64,000 nt of DNA from Escallonia rubra. Lineage: Eukaryota; Streptophyta; Magnoliopsida; Escalloniales; Escalloniaceae. The notes under the pieces were generated by a model. It did not search any database. It had not been told where the DNA came from and worked only from the letters and a program-made list of their open reading frames with translations. The translations under genes and the position numbers were made by a program. Below are positions 60,101 through 64,000 of the stretch, one piece after another (positions within the stretch are counted from its first letter, which is position 1; every line of letters starts with the position of its first letter). The DNA lies in NCBI GenBank assembly GCA_033065855.1, contig JAVXUO010001957.1, positions 1 through 64,000 on the forward strand, in the 5' to 3' direction.

Positions 60101-63100
60101 TATGAAAATAGTATGGTAAATTAGAAAGTCAAATCTGATTATGAGAAAAGTGATTATTTCATAATTCTCAATTTTCAGGATTATGGATTTAATTAGTTTT
60201 GAGCTTTTTGTGTCAGATTAAATCTCTTAATATGTTTTGCCAAACCCCCAAAAATCTGATATAATCTAGATTAAAATCATATTTGACAATTCCAAAATCA
60301 ATCCCAAACACCCCAAACTCATTTTCTCTCTCCTTCTTATTGAGATATTTTTGGAACCTTACTGGGATAAGGTAAAGTTAAAAAAAAGGGACAAAAGAAA
60401 GAAATCCAGCCTGTCTAAACTCAAAAACCAAAGAAGATAGAAAACTCACATGACCATTGACTGTTGGCTGAAGCCTCCCCCCCCCCCCTCTCTCTCTCTC
60501 TCGTAAGTCCATGGGCAGATCTTCTTTGTTTTTTGACTCTCTTCTTCTTTTCCCTCTTCAAAATAATCAGTCTTCTTCTTCTCTCTCTTAAAAACCTTCA
60601 TACCTTCTTCTTTCTTCCATTTATACCATCGCTCTCTGGTCGGAATGTTAACGCGGCGTATCCGTCCAGCAGATCATGGATCCGACACGGATACCATACC
60701 CGTGTCGACATCGCCCCTTCACCCCAAAGTGAAGGTTCCATGTAACATAGGGTACCATACAAACTGAAGTCATACTCCATAACGACCACAGCCCCACCAA
60801 AGCATGATGCCACCCTCAAAAAGCTAGACAGGTAGGTCATTATGAGTTTCTTGACAAGGTCATTAAAGGATAATTTTACACACGAACGTATCAGCCTGGA
60901 ACGGGGCGTTACATACTTCATCTAGGCTACAATACAAAAACATTATTCATCACGGTTATTGTATGGTCCAACGCTCATAAGACTATATGCAAACCTTGTG
61001 CTAGGCACCCAGACAATGCACTTGTGGCAACGCACAAATAGTTACATACACTACAAACAATCACACACATATATTATTACACACTAATCACACGTATACG
61101 AAAAAGTGAGTATGAGGTGACACCTTAGGTAACTAATCTAAGGTGACCATTAGTAAACTCATCATGGAAATCATAATTTCAAAAATCAACATTTGGATTG
61201 CATCACCTAATGACAACGTAATTTCAAATCGATAGGTGGTCAAGATATGTCAGACTTGTAAGTACAAATTTTATAGCGTAAAACAACCATAGTTAACACT
61301 ATTTGAACAAGGCACCTGAACTCAATGTAGATCGACGAGGACAATAACCTATTCAATTTTTTGGCATGGCACTTATCAAAGTGACCATTTTTTAGCAAGA
61401 TTTTGACTCGTTCATATGCTTCAACTCCTTGAAAGCTCCATTTATAAGCTTAAAACTTGAGAAGTCTCGCTATTCCTCTATTTTGAGGGTCTTAATAAAA
61501 TGGAAATCCAATAGATAGCAGACATGCATTCCTTAATTTGGTGCCTTTCCATAACAGGAGAGTAAAAGTAACTACGATTCGTCTGTCTCTAACGCTCTTG
61601 ATCCTTCAGCAAAATCATCTGAGTACAAAATCGACTCAAACCTGACCGGTCCATTAAAGCAGTCCCTTTGAACGACCTCTAAAAATTATGAAAAGGGTGA
61701 CGCCTAAATTTTGTGGGTCAATTATAAGGTATGAAGATCAAAGAGTTCTTGCATTGTCCATCATGCGCCTTCACAATTTTTTCGAACTCCTTACCTGATA
61801 AACACCAAACACACAAACGACTAATGTGATGATTCTTCTACAGCACAAAATAACACTCACATCTACACACAAGTTTTTCTAGAACATCTAAAACAGTGGT
61901 TCATTTTTCTCTTCATTTATGTGGAGAACCCGCATACAAAAGATGCCCAAAGCAGCAAGGAAATTCCCTGGCCAAGACATAAAACCAATTGCACAGATGA
62001 AACTATGTTCAAATCATCTAAAAAACAAAAAACATATCAGACCTTCCAGGAAACTCCCCCTTTATTCTCCTATAAATTCAGTATCTTGCATTGCATGCAA
62101 CTACATTACATGGTGCATTAAAGGAACAACTTCATGTTGTGCTTATATATCGCATTTTCACAATCCCATGAAACATTAAATAATTGAAGATCTATTTTTA
62201 AACTATTTCAAACACAACATTCTTCGCAGATGATATAAAGAGATGAATGATTGACCAGCTAAACAGACCCAGATGCATGCACATGATACATGGAAGAAAA
62301 ACCAAAATGATAACTAATTTACCTGAGAGAACCAAATCTAAGAACGCAAATTAATTCAGCATAAAGGTCCTCCTTGCCCAACTTTTTTATGTTTTGTAAA
62401 ATAGAGTCATATCCGTTTAACTTCTCAACCATCGTAGAAAGAAGTGCCTGATAAACGGAAAAACAGTTCCATCTCAACACGGTAGCAACATCTGTACCCT
62501 TTTTTCTTTTCCCTTTATTCCGGGTGATAAGTAGCTAGTAGCAGCAGCATTTACAACACAATATGCTAACTTCTTCAAGGTACCTTGTCACAATCGCTGT
62601 TTCTCAAACAAAGCTCCTCCTTTAGCCAGCCCGTGCTTACAGACTGATAAGACTTCTGAATAATTTCAGAAAAAACCTTCAGCGGACTTAAAGTATCAGA
62701 TTTTTCTGAGATGTTATCCACCTGTAAAAGTAAAAAACCTTCTATCAAATGACAGGACAAAACAAATTTTATATCTCCAGAAAGTAATAGTCTTGTCAAG
62801 ATGCTGGCCTACAAAGCTCACTTTGACAAGGAATAAGAAAGAAGACAAGGCGATATTGTGATAAACATTAGTTATGGACCAAGTGCCTGCCTCTTTATTG
62901 AGCCACTGGTAAGACGCCCACAGCAAACGAAACCTCGGACCCTCAGCCACAGCATACAAACTTGAAGGTCGTCGTTGCTCATGTTCAAAGCCTTTGTTTC
63001 CAAGGTCTCCCCCGCGACCAATAGTATTCAGAGTATCCATAAGTTTGCCCTTAACAATATCCCATGGAAACCCGAAGTTAATTTCGTCATCATTATTTGT

Positions 63101-64000
63101 ACCACTGCAATTACAGAGGAAAAACTCAAGCAACCAACGGATATCACTCAGATTGAATGAGAATGGATGTGTTTTGACATGCCAAGGATCTATTGAAAAT
63201 TAAAAGGAATCTTTCACCCGTAATCTTCCTTACCTACCAGAAAAGGAAATTTCTTCAGGAACCTCACAACCACTTGAGATTCCCTTTTGATAACTTAAAC
63301 GAGACTTCTCAGCGGGTATTACTCCAGCCATATAGGTAAGAAAAATACTCCCCATCAGAAGTGCTTGATTGACAACAGTAACCCAATCAGAAGTCACTGC
63401 AATATCAGCATTTACCAGAGTCCCCAGGCAACAGCACTTCATAAAACTCTTCTTGTAAGGACTTGTTTTCACAGTTCCGGTGCGAAGAGCACCGAACCCG
63501 CAAACTTTCACTAATGAAAGCTGGGTGCAGTTTCCAGGGTAACACTTCCTACAGAGTAACAACGGTAACACAGTTGTAAACATATTTGCACAAAGAGAGG
63601 AGAAGACGAGCAGACAAAATCAGTTCATAACTACGAAGTAACAACACCATTATTCATAAAAGATATGTAATACAGCAAACATAGCAAGTGGGTGGCAGAA
63701 TGAAACCTTTTGATTCGAACATGTAAGCTTTTGGGAACAGTGTGTCGCGCACCACAACTTCCAAACAAATGCAATCTAACTTGTGATGGAACAGCCACGC
63801 ATTCTGCCATTCGTATAACTTTCTGCCCTTGATCAATACATTTAATGCTGATGTATGAACTCAAACTTATTCAAAAAGCCTCACCTAGTAAACCAACTAT
63901 ATAAAAAAATCCATCAAAAAATTGAATAGCACAACTCATATACCCCAAATTAGATAGAAGTCATATCCTAACCACGCATTACTCCCTCCTTTCACAATTT
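50975..64000 (-). CDS. AP5B1: AP-5 complex subunit beta-like protein, C-terminal half (5' end off the right edge)
   Basis: Exons, read right to left: 63707-63847 (outer border tentative), 63234-63548, 62891-63104, 62584-62721, 62323-62447, 58328-58532, 54245-54498 (or its duplicate 53332-53585) and 50975-51143, phases agreeing at each junction; about 519 residues. Landmarks: VIRMAECVAVPSQVRLHLFG; EGPRFRLLWASYQWLNKE; VFSEIIQKSYQSVSTGWLKE; LEDLVITLADGIASMYVELI; QWLYQNMEAVASMYEDRFDL; RALTGWRYYYSLFLELTDIT; C-terminus GLICTGIRQSLRWK. From memory these match a conserved single-copy plant protein annotated as AP-5 beta-like (At3g19870 type), expected in late endosomal trafficking. The name is less certain than the gene. 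The last exon has a hydrophobic run (VSFFLVYLIGRSLGLIC). The 62891 donor is GC, not GT. Two introns of 3.8 kb hold transposons. Confidence 0.8.
51604..52683. mobile_element. non-autonomous DNA element in the last intron of the AP5B1-like gene
   Basis: Loosely inverted ends: TTTTAAGGGTAAAAAACAGG then CACCCCCTCAAGTAAC on the left; GTTAGTTGAGGGGGTAGTAC then GTATTTTATCC on the right. Arms are diverged, and superfamily and exact ends are unresolved. No coding capacity. Confidence 0.5.
52728..53640. repeat. 913-bp tandem duplication, copy 1 (downstream in the gene)
   Basis: Starts AAACTATGTACC and ends TTCAAACAGTT, joined directly to copy 2. It contains a full coding exon (53332-53585, minus strand) with its acceptor and donor. 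Differences from copy 2, roughly eight, all lie outside the exon as far as compared. Confidence 0.95.
53641..54553. repeat. 913-bp tandem duplication, copy 2 (upstream in the gene)
   Basis: Offset of exactly 913 bp from copy 1, with about 99% identity. Its exon (54245-54498) encodes the same 84 residues plus two bases as copy 1, with identical splice borders. Confidence 0.95.
54554..58327. other. 3.8-kb intron content of the AP5B1-like gene
   Basis: No gene was recognised. 55736-56065 is an open frame without domains. A (TA)n(GA)n microsatellite lies at 57119-57170. TTTCATGTCCTTAAAAAAAA is doubled at 56039 and 56143, about 100 bp apart, suggesting a small local duplication. Confidence 0.55.
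58656..58983. mobile_element. solo LTR with 5-bp target duplication (fossil)
   Basis: CTTAC occurs on both sides (58651-58655 and 58984-58988) of a 328-bp segment beginning TGTTGATATATGTC. Inside, CCCACATCGG and the TATA-like AGTATATAAGGC (58723) are typical of small plant copia or TRIM LTRs. It lies in an intron of the AP5B1-like gene, with no internal region left. Confidence 0.65.
59432..59673. mobile_element. Stowaway-like MITE remnant
   Basis: Opens TTACTCCCTCCGTCACAC, close to the Stowaway terminus. It shares CCACATTTAACACTCTACTA, inverted, with 37150-37175. The next element follows directly, so the right end may be disrupted. A third such start (TTACTCCCTCC) appears at 63980, at the window edge. 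Confidence 0.5.
59674..60311. mobile_element. non-autonomous DNA element, TGTTTGGGATTGATT ends
   Basis: TGTTTGGGATTGATTCTGAA at the left is mirrored by CAAAATCAATCCCAAACA at the right. The body is AT-rich with repeated AATCAGATTTAATC words and no coding frame. No clear target duplication. Confidence 0.6.
60474..60502. repeat. C-tract plus (TC)n microsatellite
   Basis: A homopolymeric C run passes directly into about nine TC units. Confidence 0.9.
60503..62322. other. rest of the 3.8-kb intron of the AP5B1-like gene
   Basis: 60640-60910 holds CGTGTCG/CGACACGG words and ends GGGGCGTTACA, suggesting a short LTR-derived scrap. 60910-62322 shows nothing recognisable. Confidence 0.4.

Overview
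This is a nuclear chromosome segment from a flowering plant, most likely a eudicot. It is AT-rich, its genes are split by long GT-AG introns, and it is dense with plant-type transposons (hAT, PIF/Harbinger, Stowaway-like, Ty3/gypsy and copia-like LTRs, L1-type LINEs). Species cannot be named from sequence alone. Assignments below rest on translated motifs and splice-phase bookkeeping done by eye; no database search was run.

Four host genes are supported. (1) Positions 1-11951, minus strand: an NHL-repeat protein resembling Arabidopsis EMB1974; 13 phase-compatible exons plus one tentative exon, with the 3' end off the left edge. (2) 32316-36300, plus strand: CWF19-like protein 2 (splicing/debranching factor family) in six coding exons. 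It starts well inside the usual protein and has a likely non-coding first exon about 5.4 kb upstream. (3) 41401-41718, minus strand: an intact 105-residue CLE precursor ending in the TDIF dodecapeptide HEVPSGPNPISN (CLE41/CLE44 type). (4) 50975 to beyond 64000, minus strand: the C-terminal half of a large conserved plant protein, probably the AP-5 complex beta-subunit-like protein. One of its coding exons has been tandemly duplicated in a 913-bp unit.

Between genes 1 and 2 (12-31 kb) lies a transposon nest. It holds a truncated MBF1c-like gene fragment split off by a hAT-type MITE, a Ty3/gypsy remnant with LTR, a 5.3-kb LTR-like block with insertions inside it, and a second broken copy of exons 1-2 of the EMB1974-like gene carrying its own MITE. 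Further right are a decayed PIF/Harbinger element with both transposase and Myb/SANT ORF remnants, and a 5'-truncated LINE inserted in it with an 8-bp target duplication.

The most striking object is at 28501-31077. An element with a perfect 8-bp target duplication (TTTGGGGC) and inverted ends contains a second element (28622-30354) with about 300-bp inverted ends. That inner element has picked up pieces of three unrelated host genes: a PPR protein, a papain-like cysteine protease and a legume-lectin domain. It is a Pack-type gene-shuffling transposon sitting in the 5' intron region of the CWF19L2 gene.

The right half (42-64 kb) is sparse in genes. It holds foldback MITEs (43.7-45.6 kb), a small Tourist-like MITE (49.9 kb), a solo LTR with 5-bp target duplication (58.7 kb) and microsatellites, most of those beyond 51 kb lying in introns of the AP5B1-like gene. 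No RNA genes, CRISPR arrays or prokaryotic features were seen.
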